Positions 25,586 through 34,184 of a DNA stretch of 52,213 nucleotides are shown in pieces (position 1 is the stretch's first letter; every line of letters starts with the position of its first letter). The notes beneath the pieces were generated by a model, which was not told the DNA's origin, made no database searches, and saw only the letters and a program-made list of their open reading frames with translations. The DNA comes from Rhodothermales bacterium (GTDB lineage Bacteria > Bacteroidota > Rhodothermia > Rhodothermales > Bin80): assembly GCA_022821385.1 (NCBI GenBank), contig JAJEDR010000089.1, positions 88,747 to 140,959 on the forward strand, written 5' to 3'. The position numbers and the translations under genes were made by a program.

Positions 25586-26764
25586 TCATTTTGAACTGAT
25601 TTCTAGATTCGCAACACTGAGCACAGCGAAGCCTTTACTATTCCTCCGCACAAGGTATAGACGATCAGCCGAGTCAATCCACTTGATGTGGATGGACTCC
25701 ATTACGCGAGTGTTTCCGTTTAACTCAGGGTTATCGAATTGCAACTGGCCATAGCCAACCAAGTCCCCATTCTGATTAAATAGTTCCGCTCGTGGCTCAA
25801 AATCCTGTTTCAGTGGGGTCCGACGAGGGAAATGAAGGATCTCGCCTGTGCTCAGGATAGCCACGCCGCCACTCCGGCTGAAAATCCTCGCACTGTACGT
25901 CCCAGTGGGGCCTGAGGTTATAACAACACCCCTATAAATGTCTTGGTTCTCCTCTATATCTTTCTCGCTGACGGGAATGAATGCTCTTGTGGGGACAGGC
26001 CCCCCTTTTAGCTTTTCCATGACCCACTTGTCATTTGACCGTGTGTATCGGTAAATGTACCCACCGTACACGAAAGGAGCCAAGACTATGGTGTCCGTCC
26101 CATTGGTTGTCACATACACCGCCCCGGCCGCGGTGGAATACGCGTTCAGGAATGGATCGTCCAGGTCGTAGATATCCTCCAATTGGGCAAAAGTCTCCAA
26201 TCGGTTCAAATCCGTATCATACGTATGGAGAACCCTGTCGTCCATGATACTTGGGCCTCCTTCAGGATTTGCAAAAAGCTTCACGTACTTGAGCACAAAG
26301 GAATTGTCAAGAGACAGGATTGGCCTCGGCGCGATCGTCCTCCCGTCTTCTGCAAGAGACTTTGTTGCGAAGCTCTTGCCCATATCCGTGAAAATCGTGA
26401 GACGCCGGCTCATTCGGTCGGCCACAATTAGCCGGTCGTCGCCATCTACGTGCATGCCGAAGACTTCCCGCAATTCGCCTGGTCCTTCGCCTCTTTTGCC
26501 GACCGTAGTTACATATCGGCCATTCGCGTCGAAAACCCGAACGTCCGCGCTTCTTGCATCTTTGACGTAGATGTTACCTTGCGAGTCCGTGCGTACTATT
26601 TGGGGGTAATAAAAGAGGTACTCGGATGGTGCCTCTTCGTCATCACCAATGATTAACTGCTCGTGAAGCGTGAAGGACAACTCCTGAGCCTGCACGGTGA
26701 CCAGCACGCCAGCGCCTATGGCAAGCGCAGTAAAAATTCGTCGCAAAGCACGGTTAGCATTCAT
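25586..26764 (-). CDS. Secreted 6-bladed beta-propeller protein, copy B
   Basis: 392 residues from ATG 26764, the start shared with copies A and C; the frame is open further upstream to 26875 but only because of a small indel relative to the other copies. Same signal peptide (ending VTVQAQ) and blade pattern as copy A, with scattered substitutions, for example DARSADVRVFDANG in place of DGRSAAVLVFDANG. Peptide gene B is 283 bases upstream. Probably binds an extracytoplasmic ligand; the nearby peptide is the obvious candidate, by context only. Confidence 0.85.
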   Translation of the reverse strand: MNANRALRRIFTALAIGAGVLVTVQAQELSFTLHEQLIIGDDEEAPSEYLFYYPQIVRTDSQGNIYVKDARSADVRVFDANGRYVTTVGKRGEGPGELREVFGMHVDGDDRLIVADRMSRRLTIFTDMGKSFATKSLAEDGRTIAPRPILSLDNSFVLKYVKLFANPEGGPSIMDDRVLHTYDTDLNRLETFAQLEDIYDLDDPFLNAYSTAAGAVYVTTNGTDTIVLAPFVYGGYIYRYTRSNDKWVMEKLKGGPVPTRAFIPVSEKDIEENQDIYRGVVITSGPTGTYSARIFSRSGGVAILSTGEILHFPRRTPLKQDFEPRAELFNQNGDLVGYGQLQFDNPELNGNTRVMESIHIKWIDSADRLYLVRRNSKGFAVLSVANLEISSK

Positions 26765-27047
26765 GTCTACCTGATGTACTTGTGGCAGGCTAGGTGTAAA
26801 GACTTCATCGTATATCTGCCAAAACGAATGGCTACGGCGAAGCAGTTCGGCCACTCTACAAACTGACTTGGTCATTACTGATACGCCTCTGGCCTAAAGT
26901 GAATGGGGCGAGAACACTGGCAAGGATATACTCGTGGCTGTCCAGATCCAGCGCGAGGCTGACAGAAAGCCTGTACCTCCCGGTACGACAACAAGATCGC
27001 CCACTCTGTGTTCCGTGCACCAATTGTGGGGACCCTTCCAATGCCCC

Positions 27048-27317
27048 CTATTCGCACTCGCAATAGTCTACAGATACTTCGCAAGGTGGCCAGTCTTCCG
27101 GCTCTAAATTGCAATGTTCCCAGCCCCACTGAAGATAATCTAAACCCTCGTTGCACGCTTCCTCCGATCCACAGCTCTTACAGCACTTGTGCTCGTCGCC
27201 TTGAACAGCTTCACTCCCCAGGACCGATGCCTGCTGGCTGTACACGAAGATGCACAGGCAGCAAAGCGCGAACGCAAACGCACGCTTTAGAGATTGAGTC
27301 ATCTTGTTCCGTTTCAT
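27048..27317 (-). CDS. Small secreted eight-cysteine peptide, copy B
   Basis: 89 residues, paralogue of 25198-25476. The leader is almost unchanged (MTQSLKRAFAFALCCLCIFVYSQQ), as is EHKCCKSCGSEE. The tail after the fourth mature cysteine is largely different in sequence and three residues shorter, yet all eight mature cysteines keep their order and the end is DYCECE. This is the pattern expected for a disulfide-rich secreted peptide under diversifying selection. It precedes propeller B on the same strand. The start has a weaker AAGAGG ribosome site. Confidence 0.75.
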   Translation of the reverse strand: MKRNKMTQSLKRAFAFALCCLCIFVYSQQASVLGSEAVQGDEHKCCKSCGSEEACNEGLDYLQWGWEHCNLEPEDWPPCEVSVDYCECE

Positions 27318-27353
27318 CGTTTAGCCTCTTAAATTTGGTTGAGTTGAGTTGTC

Positions 27354-27890
27354 TTAGTGGGAAAGCGCCTCATAGGCCTTGCTGGCTTCCCACAGTATTT
27401 CCTCCCTTACATCCGGCGCAGAACCTGCGCCCAATGCAAGTCGCGCCCGAAAAAACACGCGCCCTGTATCTGGATTAACCATTAACATCTGGTGTGTTAC
27501 TTTGGTTGTCCCGAATGACTGAAGTTGATCACCGTACACCTCGCCCGTGCCGTACAAGACTTCCTGATCGAAATCGCTAGTCCGAGCAAAACGTTTCGCT
27601 ACGCCCAGATCATCACCCACAACAACGATGTCGGTATGCACCGACTTGCCATGCAGGCCATCCAGTTTGTACAGTTCAAGATAGGCATGCACGTCATTCT
27701 ATTCGGAGAACTTGTGCACTGGGTGTTTGCGAGCCAGCAAAAACGGGGCGCTGTTAAGACACATTGCGTACCAAACCGACATGAGGTGATTCCTGGACTT
27801 GATATTGCGCTCACATTCAAAGACAGTGTGATCATGCTGCTCTTTTCGTTTTTCATAATGGGGGTGATGCAGTCCGAAGCACAAGACATC
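27354..27890 (-). pseudogene. Unidentified gene with an in-frame stop, upstream of peptide gene B
   Basis: The strongest part is a 112-codon stretch (27692-27354) containing KRFARTSDFDQEVLYGTGEVYGDQLQSF and NPDTGRVFFRARLALG. The same frame continues upstream across a single TAG at 27699-27701 (HKFSE, stop, NDVHAYLEL) into ERNIKSRNHLMSVWYAMCLNSAP. The whole would be a protein of roughly 170 residues broken by one nonsense codon. The strand pattern is loosely like a hotdog-fold thioesterase but I would not call it. Its last codons (SKAYEALS) also occur at about 25517-25541 as the edge of unit A, so this gene's end belongs to the duplicated cassette. Confidence 0.45.
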
Positions 27891-28014
27891 TCTCCTGAAC
27901 GTGAAGATGGACACGGTGTGCGGGATGCGTGATTGGATGGTCCCGCCGAGCCCGTTGTTAACGCATTTCTTGACTAATGCCCCAGTGTTGCACAGTTGCA
28001 GCAATACTCGCGAC

Positions 28015-29193
28015 TCATTTTGAACTGATTTCTAGATTCGCGACACTGAGCACAAAGAAGCCCTCACCGTTCTTCCGGGCAACGTATAGACGATCAGCCC
28101 TGTCAATCCACTGGATGCGGATGGACTCCATTACGCGAGTGTTTCCGTTTAACTCAGGGTTATCGAATTGCAGTTGGCCAAAGCCAACCAGGTCTCCATT
28201 CTGATTAAATAGTTCCGCTCGTGGCTCAAAATCCTGTTTCAGTGGGGTCCGACGAGGGAAATGAAGGATCTCACCTGTGCTCAGGAAAGCCACACCGTCA
28301 CTCCGGCTGAGAATCCTCGCACGGTACGTTCCAGTGGGGCCTGATCTTGTAATAGAACCCCTTCTAATGTCTTGGTTCTCCTCTATATCTTTCTCGCTGA
28401 CGGGCATGAATGCTCTTGTGGGGACAGGCCCCCCTTTTAGCTTCTCCATGACCCACATGTCATTTGACCGTGTGAATCGGTAAATGTACCCACCGTACAC
28501 GGTAGGAGCCAAGACTATGGTGTCCGTCCCATTGGTTGCCACATTCAGCGCCCTGGGCGAGGTGGAATACGCGTTCAGGAATGGATCGTCCAAGTCGTAG
28601 ATATCCTCCAATTGGGCAAAAGTCTCTAGTCGGTTAAAATCCGTATCATATGTATGAAGAACCCTGTCGTCCATGATACTTGGGCCTCCTGCAGGATTTG
28701 CAAAAAGCTTCACATACTTGAGCACAAAGGAATTGTTAAGAGACAGGATTGGCTTCGGCGCGATCGTCCTCCCGTCTTCTGCAAGAGACTTTGTTGTGAA
28801 GCTCTTGCCCATATCAGTGAAAATCGTGAGACGCCGGCTCATTCGGTCGGCCACAATTACCCGGTCGTCGCCATCTACGTGCATGCCGAAGACTTCCCGC
28901 AATTCGCCTGGTCCTTCGCCTCTTTTGCCGACCGTAGTTACATATCGGCCATTCGCGTCGAAAACCCGAACATCCGCGCTTCTTGCATCTTTGACGTAGA
29001 TGTGACCTTGCGAGTCCGTGCGTACTATTTCGGGGTAATAAAAGAGGTACTCGGATGGTGCCTCTTCGTCATCACCAATGATTAACTGCTCGTGAAGCGT
29101 GAAAGACAACTCCTGAGCCTGCGCGGTGACCAGCATGCTAGCGCCTATGGCAAGCGTAGCACAAATTCGTCGCAAAGCACGGTTAGCATTCAT
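28015..29193 (-). CDS. Secreted 6-bladed beta-propeller protein, copy C
   Basis: 392 residues, the third near-identical copy, with the signal peptide ending MLVTAQAQ and the same blades. Differences cluster lightly, for example GFGQLQFDN and a C-terminal VARKNGEGFFVLSV in place of VRRNSKGFGVLSV. Unlike A and B it has no peptide gene upstream: the shared sequence ends at about 29432 and a glycosylase fragment follows. It may therefore lack its partner or use those of A and B. Confidence 0.85.
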   Translation of the reverse strand: MNANRALRRICATLAIGASMLVTAQAQELSFTLHEQLIIGDDEEAPSEYLFYYPEIVRTDSQGHIYVKDARSADVRVFDANGRYVTTVGKRGEGPGELREVFGMHVDGDDRVIVADRMSRRLTIFTDMGKSFTTKSLAEDGRTIAPKPILSLNNSFVLKYVKLFANPAGGPSIMDDRVLHTYDTDFNRLETFAQLEDIYDLDDPFLNAYSTSPRALNVATNGTDTIVLAPTVYGGYIYRFTRSNDMWVMEKLKGGPVPTRAFMPVSEKDIEENQDIRRGSITRSGPTGTYRARILSRSDGVAFLSTGEILHFPRRTPLKQDFEPRAELFNQNGDLVGFGQLQFDNPELNGNTRVMESIRIQWIDRADRLYVARKNGEGFFVLSVANLEISSK

Positions 29194-29432
29194 GTCTACC
29201 TGATGTACTTGTGGCAGGCTAGGTGAAAGACTTCATCGTATATCTGCCAAAACGAATGGCTACGGCGAAGCAGTTCGGCCACTCTACAAACTGACTTGGT
29301 CATTACTGACACGCCTCTGGCCTAAAGCGAATGGGGCGAGAACACTGGCAAGGATATACTAGTGGCTGTCCAGATCCAGCGTGAGGCTGACAGAAAGTTT
29401 GTAACTCCCGGTACGACAATAAGATCGCCCAC

Positions 29433-29690
29433 GAGCATGATCCGTGCCCGTGCATTGCCTTCGCCAAAGACAGCTTTGGTGCGCGTGGCATCAATCGGAA
29501 CCAGAGTAGCGTTCTCCACATAATGTCGGAGGTCTTCCAGGGACGAGAGCGTACGTACAGGATTTTCTACGGGGATCAGGTTTGTAATCCTCCTAGCAAA
29601 ACCTTTGAGTGGTTCCACCGGCACAAGAGGACCGTGCATTTCCGCTTCTGCACACAGACAGTCCCTCAAACCTTGAAGCAGTTCAACCAT
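29433..29690 (-). pseudogene. Uracil-DNA-glycosylase-superfamily N-terminal fragment
   Basis: About 86 codons from ATG 29690 (MVELLQGLRD) to the edge of the propeller repeat. The segment TRTKAVFGEGNARARIMLVGD matches the substrate-binding region of family 4/5 uracil-DNA glycosylases, where VGEAPG would follow; here it runs into repeat sequence, so the rest of the gene is lost. At the position of the iron-sulfur CxxC of family 4 the sequence reads NATLVP, so both cysteines are absent. The frame is open further upstream to 29777. Confidence 0.6.
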
Positions 29691-29781
29691 GGTTACGCAA
29701 AAATCGCGGTGCATCCCATAGCTATTTAACCCGCCAAAGACAAAATGCTCTAACAAAAGGGCAAGGCTGTCCGCCAAGTTT

Positions 29782-29810
29782 CAACAGACTACACTGCAAA
29801 CTTGATCATA
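29782..29810. repeat. 29-base direct repeat, right copy
   Basis: Matches 23012-23040 with two mismatches, same orientation, 6770 bases apart. It lies just outside the glycosylase fragment and marks the right edge of the island. The 186 bases from here to the end of dnaG (29811-29996) hold no gene I can support. Confidence 0.6.
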
Positions 29811-29996
29811 AACGACTGCCCCTCCGTACCGTTGGGAGCTCCACGATCTTCTGTCACGGGTTTATCTGGTGTAGGTTACCGGATCTAAGGTTTCCAAGTA
29901 CGCCCAGATTGTCAATACAATTGCGGAAACTCAGCCAATAACTCACGCCGTAAACAACTTGACTACTTCTCGCCAAGGCAACAGCATACACAAACT

Positions 29997-31862
29997 TCAA
30001 TCTTCAAAAAGCTTCCTATTGTTGATTCTGAGCAGGTATCGTTTCTGGTTCAGATATTTCTTCTGCAGTCTGCCCCGGTCCTCACTACCCTCAGGGGCAT
30101 TCATCATCTCATGTCTTACGCGTTGTATCTCCCTTTTTACAACCGCCCCCTTGACGCGCATCATACAATCCTCGGCAATGCGTTTTGATTTTTCGTTCAG
30201 TCGGGGAACATTAATCTTCTTGGCACCCCATCCCTTGGAAATTTCATGCCGGGGCATAAGAATATCCACAATCAGTTGCTGGGTGATTTCATCAGCATTC
30301 GCCTTTCCCGAACGAAATGCAGACTGCACTTCGTCTCCATGCGCTTCGTGGGTCTCTATCAACAGGTCTACAAGTCTTTGGGATGGTCCTTCCTGAAACT
30401 CATCATATGCCATGTTCCCGAGGATATACTTTATCATCGGGGCACCTTCTTCCAGCATTAGCTGTAGGAGAGTTTTTTCTGATTCGGAGATCGCATCGAA
30501 ATTAACGGGTGCGGCGCTGGCGTTTTCTTCCCGCAGAGTCTGAGAAGGTTGTTGCTGCGCTTGATTACTACTGGCCTGCCGGGTGATTTCATAAGCCATG
30601 TCACGCTCGGAAATCGCGAACAGCTGACTGGCTTTTTGTACATACATTTTCCGAAGGATGTCATCTTTCATGTAAGCGATGCGTTGGGCTACTTTGGAGA
30701 TTGCCTGTCGCTTCTTGTGAAGAGTGCCAAATCCGTTGTCTGAGAGAGACGCTAAGAAAAAAGCGTCAACCCAATCTTTGGTAGCCGTTTTAAGGTGCAG
30801 CCTAAAAGCATCCGCCCCTTTTTCACGCACAAATGAGTCCGGGTCCTCTCCTTCCGGTAGCGATACGACGCTTGCAGCTACTCCCCCTTGAAGAACAACA
30901 TCAATTGCACGCTCAGTCGCCGCTGCGCCCGCACGGTCCGCATCGTAGAGTAGCCGGATCTCCTTCGCATATCGCCCCAATAGTCCCACCTGTTGAAGGG
31001 TAAGAGCAGTCCCGCAGCATGCTGCTGAACCAATCCCTGCCTGATCCAATGCCAAAACATCCGTATATCCTTCCACGAGAAGGATGCTCGCTTCCTGGCG
31101 CGCCATCCTTTTTGACTGAAACAGGCCGTAGAGAACAGTGCTTTTATGATAGACCTCCGTTTCAGGTGAGTTGAGGTACTTTGGTGCTTTTGGATTATCT
31201 GCAAGGAGCCGTCCCCCGAAACCGACAAATTTGCCCACATGTGATTGAATAGGGAACATAATCCGTTCCCGAAATCGATCGTAGTAGCCTTTGCCGTCTT
31301 GCCGCTCAATGACCAAACCGGCCTTTTTCAGGGTTTCGAGCTTGATGTGCGCTTTTTCTGCTGCCTTTATTAGGCCATCCCACGAATCAGGAGCATAGCC
31401 CACACTGAATCGCGATATAGTTTTCTCAGTCAGTGCACGTCCAAGCAGGTACTCGCGTGCTTGCGCGCCGGACGCTGGGTCGTTAAGCTTGCCAACATAG
31501 TACTCGGATGCAAAGCGAAGAGCTTCGTACACAGATTCCCGTTTGTCGTACGCTTTTTTTCCCTCTTCGGTCTTGGGGATTTCTATTCCTGCACGGTCTG
31601 CCAACCATCGAATGGCATCTACAAATTCCAGTCGTTCAATCTCCATCACGAAGGTGATCGTGTCGCCACCTTTGCCGCACCCAAAGCACTTGAAGAATCC
31701 ATTCGCTGGACTCACATTAAAAGACGGCGTTTTCTCGCGGTGGAAGGGGCATAACCCCAAATAGTTGCTCCCTGCTTTTTTCAGCCTAACATAATCCTGT
31801 ACAATGCTCAGAATGTCTGAGGTATCTCGTACTCTTTCGACAACGTTTCTTGGAATCCGCAT
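29997..31862 (-). CDS. dnaG: DNA primase
   Basis: 621-residue primase that makes RNA primers for replication. ATG 31862 (MRIPRNVVERVR) is the conserved family start; the frame runs further upstream to 31961 without support. The N-terminal CHC2 zinc ribbon has Cys38, His41, Cys59 and Cys62 (LCPFHREKTPSF and FKCFGCGKGGD). The TOPRIM catalytic core shows ILLVEGYTDVLALDQAG and LLYDADRAGAAA. The C-terminal helical part should bind the replicative helicase. A tiny lipoprotein frame lies 10 bases upstream on the same strand. Confidence 0.95.
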   Translation of the reverse strand: MRIPRNVVERVRDTSDILSIVQDYVRLKKAGSNYLGLCPFHREKTPSFNVSPANGFFKCFGCGKGGDTITFVMEIERLEFVDAIRWLADRAGIEIPKTEEGKKAYDKRESVYEALRFASEYYVGKLNDPASGAQAREYLLGRALTEKTISRFSVGYAPDSWDGLIKAAEKAHIKLETLKKAGLVIERQDGKGYYDRFRERIMFPIQSHVGKFVGFGGRLLADNPKAPKYLNSPETEVYHKSTVLYGLFQSKRMARQEASILLVEGYTDVLALDQAGIGSAACCGTALTLQQVGLLGRYAKEIRLLYDADRAGAAATERAIDVVLQGGVAASVVSLPEGEDPDSFVREKGADAFRLHLKTATKDWVDAFFLASLSDNGFGTLHKKRQAISKVAQRIAYMKDDILRKMYVQKASQLFAISERDMAYEITRQASSNQAQQQPSQTLREENASAAPVNFDAISESEKTLLQLMLEEGAPMIKYILGNMAYDEFQEGPSQRLVDLLIETHEAHGDEVQSAFRSGKANADEITQQLIVDILMPRHEISKGWGAKKINVPRLNEKSKRIAEDCMMRVKGAVVKREIQRVRHEMMNAPEGSEDRGRLQKKYLNQKRYLLRINNRKLFED

Positions 31863-31872
31863 ACTCACTCCG

Positions 31873-31977
31873 TTACGGCAGCGCGGCAACCGGCGGTGGT
31901 TCCGGCTTTTCAGAGCATTGGCAGGCACCGATAGAAAGAAAACCCACAAGAAGTATGGCAAGTAAGAGTCTGGTCAT
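31873..31977 (-). CDS. Very small predicted lipoprotein
   Basis: 34 codons from ATG 31977: a basic start, a hydrophobic core (LLLAILLVGFLSIGAC) ending in a lipobox Cys, then CSEKPEPPPVAALP. The signal and Pro-rich tail are convincing for a mini-lipoprotein, but it is short enough to be chance. It ends 10 bases before dnaG on the same strand. Confidence 0.45.
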   Translation of the reverse strand: MTRLLLAILLVGFLSIGACQCSEKPEPPPVAALP

Positions 31978-32080
31978 GAATTTAATATCCAATATTTTCC
32001 GTCCGACATGGCGCAGATAGTGCCAATAATCTAAGTTACGCACTATATTCCTGTTTCTGCCACACTTATCTGTATTTGAG

Positions 32081-32821
32081 TTGGAAGTTCTCGGAATAGA
32101 CATAGGTGGAACCGGGATCAAGGGAGCTCCGGTTGATATAGTATCTGGGCAACTGACCTCCGAGCGTTTTCGCCTTTCTACGCCAAAGGGCGCACGCCCG
32201 GAAGAGGTCGCGCAAACTGTGCGGGATGTTGTTCATCATTTTTCCTGGCGCGGAAGGATCGGCGCGGCAATGCCCGCACGTGTCCATAAAGGGATTGCCC
32301 GCACAGCAGCTAACATCGATTCCTCCTGGATTGGTACAGACATAGAGGCATTGTTTTCTCGTGTCACAGATTCGGATGTGGTCACGCTCAATGATGCCGA
32401 TGCTGCCGGTTATGCAGAGATCCACTACGGTGCAGGTAAGGGTGTTCAGGGTAAGACGCTTGTATTAACTCTTGGTACAGGAATTGGCTCAAGCCTGTTC
32501 GTAGGATCCACACTTGTGCCCAATATTGAACTAGGTCATTTGCAGATGCACAACACTATTGCGGAGGCCTGGGCCGCAAACAGTGCACGGAAACGGGAGA
32601 ATCTGTCCTGGGAGGACTGGGCTGAACGTTTGCAGGAGTACCTGAGTTATGTTGAGTTCCTGTTTGACCCCGAATTGATCATTCTTGGAGGCGGTGTCAG
32701 CAGACCCAAGCGAGTAAAACATTACTTCCATTTACTCAGAACAAGAGCACGCCTTGCCCCGGCACATTTCCAGAATGAAGCGGGCATCATAGGAGCTGCC
32801 TGCGCCGCACACAGTCGCTAG
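32081..32821 (+). CDS. ppgK: Polyphosphate glucokinase (ROK family)
   Basis: 246 residues with the ROK phosphate-binding start GIDIGGTGIKGAPVD, the catalytic-base region LNDADAAGYAE, and the phosphate-2 motif LTLGTGIGSSLF. The short length, PARVHKGI and the ELGHLQMHN segment are typical of polyphosphate/ATP-glucomannokinase-type PpgK rather than ordinary ROK kinases. It phosphorylates glucose using polyphosphate. The only start consistent with the N-terminal strand is TTG 32081; no ATG lies upstream in frame before the motif. dapD follows after six bases. Confidence 0.82.
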   Translation: MEVLGIDIGGTGIKGAPVDIVSGQLTSERFRLSTPKGARPEEVAQTVRDVVHHFSWRGRIGAAMPARVHKGIARTAANIDSSWIGTDIEALFSRVTDSDVVTLNDADAAGYAEIHYGAGKGVQGKTLVLTLGTGIGSSLFVGSTLVPNIELGHLQMHNTIAEAWAANSARKRENLSWEDWAERLQEYLSYVEFLFDPELIILGGGVSRPKRVKHYFHLLRTRARLAPAHFQNEAGIIGAACAAHSR

Positions 32822-32827
32822 ATCTGA

Positions 32828-33637
32828 ATGACGCCTTCCCGGTCAAGTATCCAAGAGCACCTTGAGTCTAATGACCCTGACCTGCAGGCGCTTGGCTTCG
32901 ACCACCTTATAGAAGGTCTGAATACCGGAAGAATACGCGCTGCTTCCCAAGACGCAGTTGGCAACTGGGTAGCCCACGCCTGGGTAAAGAGGGGCCTGCT
33001 GTATGGATTCCGCACAGGTAAACTTGGAGAGCTTGCCGCTGCACCGGCCCCCTTCTTCGATAAACACACCTTTCCTCTCAAACCCCTCGGGGTGAACGAT
33101 CAGGTCCGGCTTGTACCGGGTGGATCATCTATTCGGACCGGGGCATATGTCGGTGCTGGCGTCATTTGCATGCCCCCGATGTACATCAACACTGGAGCCT
33201 ACGTAGACGAGGGAACCATGGTTGATTCGCATGCTCTTGTGGGCAGTTGCGCCCAGATCGGAAAACGTGTTCACCTTTCCGCTGCCGTACAGATTGGCGG
33301 AGTCCTGGAACCCCCGGGCGCACTCCCAGTCATTATAGAGGACGACAGTTTCATTGGAGGAGGTTGCGGCATCTATGAAGGCTGCGTAGTCCGCGAAAGT
33401 GCAGTGTTGGCTCCGGGCGTAATATTGACAGGCTCTACGCGCTTGTACGATCTGGTTCACGAACGCATAATCGAAACTGGAGAGGTTCCTCCACGGGCCG
33501 TTGTTGTACCGGGAAGTCGTGACAAGCCGGATCCATTCGCACGAGAGCACGGGATAGCCACGTATGTGCCGGTTATTGTTAAGTATAGAGACGCGCGGAC
33601 GGACGCGGCAACGGAACTGGAATCAGCCCTTCGGTGA
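32828..33637 (+). CDS. dapD: Tetrahydrodipicolinate N-succinyltransferase
   Basis: 269 residues, the normal DapD length. It succinylates tetrahydrodipicolinate in the lysine/diaminopimelate pathway. Visible features are the N-terminal helical part, the left-handed beta-helix with hexapeptide repeats (IRTGAYVGAGVICMPPMYINTGAYVDEG is the family signature region), and FIGGGCGIYEGCVVRE. It follows ppgK by six bases and converges with the SPOR lipoprotein gene with four bases between stops. Confidence 0.93.
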   Translation: MTPSRSSIQEHLESNDPDLQALGFDHLIEGLNTGRIRAASQDAVGNWVAHAWVKRGLLYGFRTGKLGELAAAPAPFFDKHTFPLKPLGVNDQVRLVPGGSSIRTGAYVGAGVICMPPMYINTGAYVDEGTMVDSHALVGSCAQIGKRVHLSAAVQIGGVLEPPGALPVIIEDDSFIGGGCGIYEGCVVRESAVLAPGVILTGSTRLYDLVHERIIETGEVPPRAVVVPGSRDKPDPFAREHGIATYVPVIVKYRDARTDAATELESALR

Positions 33638-33641
33638 TTCC

Positions 33642-34184
33642 TTACTCAACAATCACCTGGTCAGGAGCGATGAACGAACTAGCGTAACTTTCCGCCACTA
33701 CTTCGAGCAGGCGTTCAGCGTTGGCACGACTGATAAAGTTACCTATCCGAACCCGATAGTAAGGGGCCCGAAAGTCCTGATAAACCGGTGGTTCCGGCTC
33801 GGATCGTGGGTACAGGTCGCTGAGTGAAGTGTCCTGCTCAAAATCTCTCCACCAAGTAAGAGCATCCTCGACTGCCTGATCTGCTTCCTGTTTACTGAGC
33901 GTAGATACGATCTGAATACGAAAACCCGATTGTTCTTGACGGGAATAGAGCGGCATGTTGCTGCGGGAAAGCAACATTTCGGGTACATCATGTACCACCT
34001 CCACCGAAGCGGCAATCGGAGGCTCCCGATAGGCATCCAGGTCGAAATCCTCATGCGCAGACCAATCAATCGGAACATTCTCCTCCGTAGACCCACCGTC
34101 CACAAGCGGCGTTGTCGCCGGGCCTGAACAGGCAACTGCGAGCAGTAAGAAAATAAGGGGTAAGGTATTAGCAGTCCTGAACAT
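33642..34184 (-). CDS. SPOR-domain lipoprotein
   Basis: 180-residue protein. A lipoprotein signal (TLPLIFLLLAVACS) leads into a low-complexity acidic linker, then a C-terminal SPOR domain from about residue 88 (FRIQIVSTLSKQEADQAV, and YYRVRIGNFISRANAERLLE), which typically binds denuded glycan strands of peptidoglycan at division sites. ATG 34184 directly abuts the deoC stop, so the two are co-transcribed. Function beyond peptidoglycan binding is unknown. Confidence 0.83.
   Translation of the reverse strand: MFRTANTLPLIFLLLAVACSGPATTPLVDGGSTEENVPIDWSAHEDFDLDAYREPPIAASVEVVHDVPEMLLSRSNMPLYSRQEQSGFRIQIVSTLSKQEADQAVEDALTWWRDFEQDTSLSDLYPRSEPEPPVYQDFRAPYYRVRIGNFISRANAERLLEVVAESYASSFIAPDQVIVE

Larger units (their letters stand above)
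23653..29432 (-). repeat. Three-unit tandem array of beta-propeller cassettes
   Basis: Units by shared nucleotide sequence: A about 23653-25541, B about 25542-27388, C about 27931-29432. Each contains a propeller gene with its downstream flank (TTGCACAGTTGCA near the gene end) and a conserved 250-base stretch upstream. A and B also contain the peptide gene and end in the last codons of the unknown gene at 27354. The A/B junction at 25541 joins that gene's end (GGCCTTGCTG) directly to the propeller's 3' flank (ACTAATGCGCCAG). C stops at about 29432 inside the upstream stretch, where a uracil-DNA-glycosylase fragment takes over. Confidence 0.85.

Noticed and set aside
26765..26875. 37-residue N-terminal extension of propeller copy B
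   Set aside because: It is open only because of a one-base indel relative to copies A and C, and it would bury the signal peptide.
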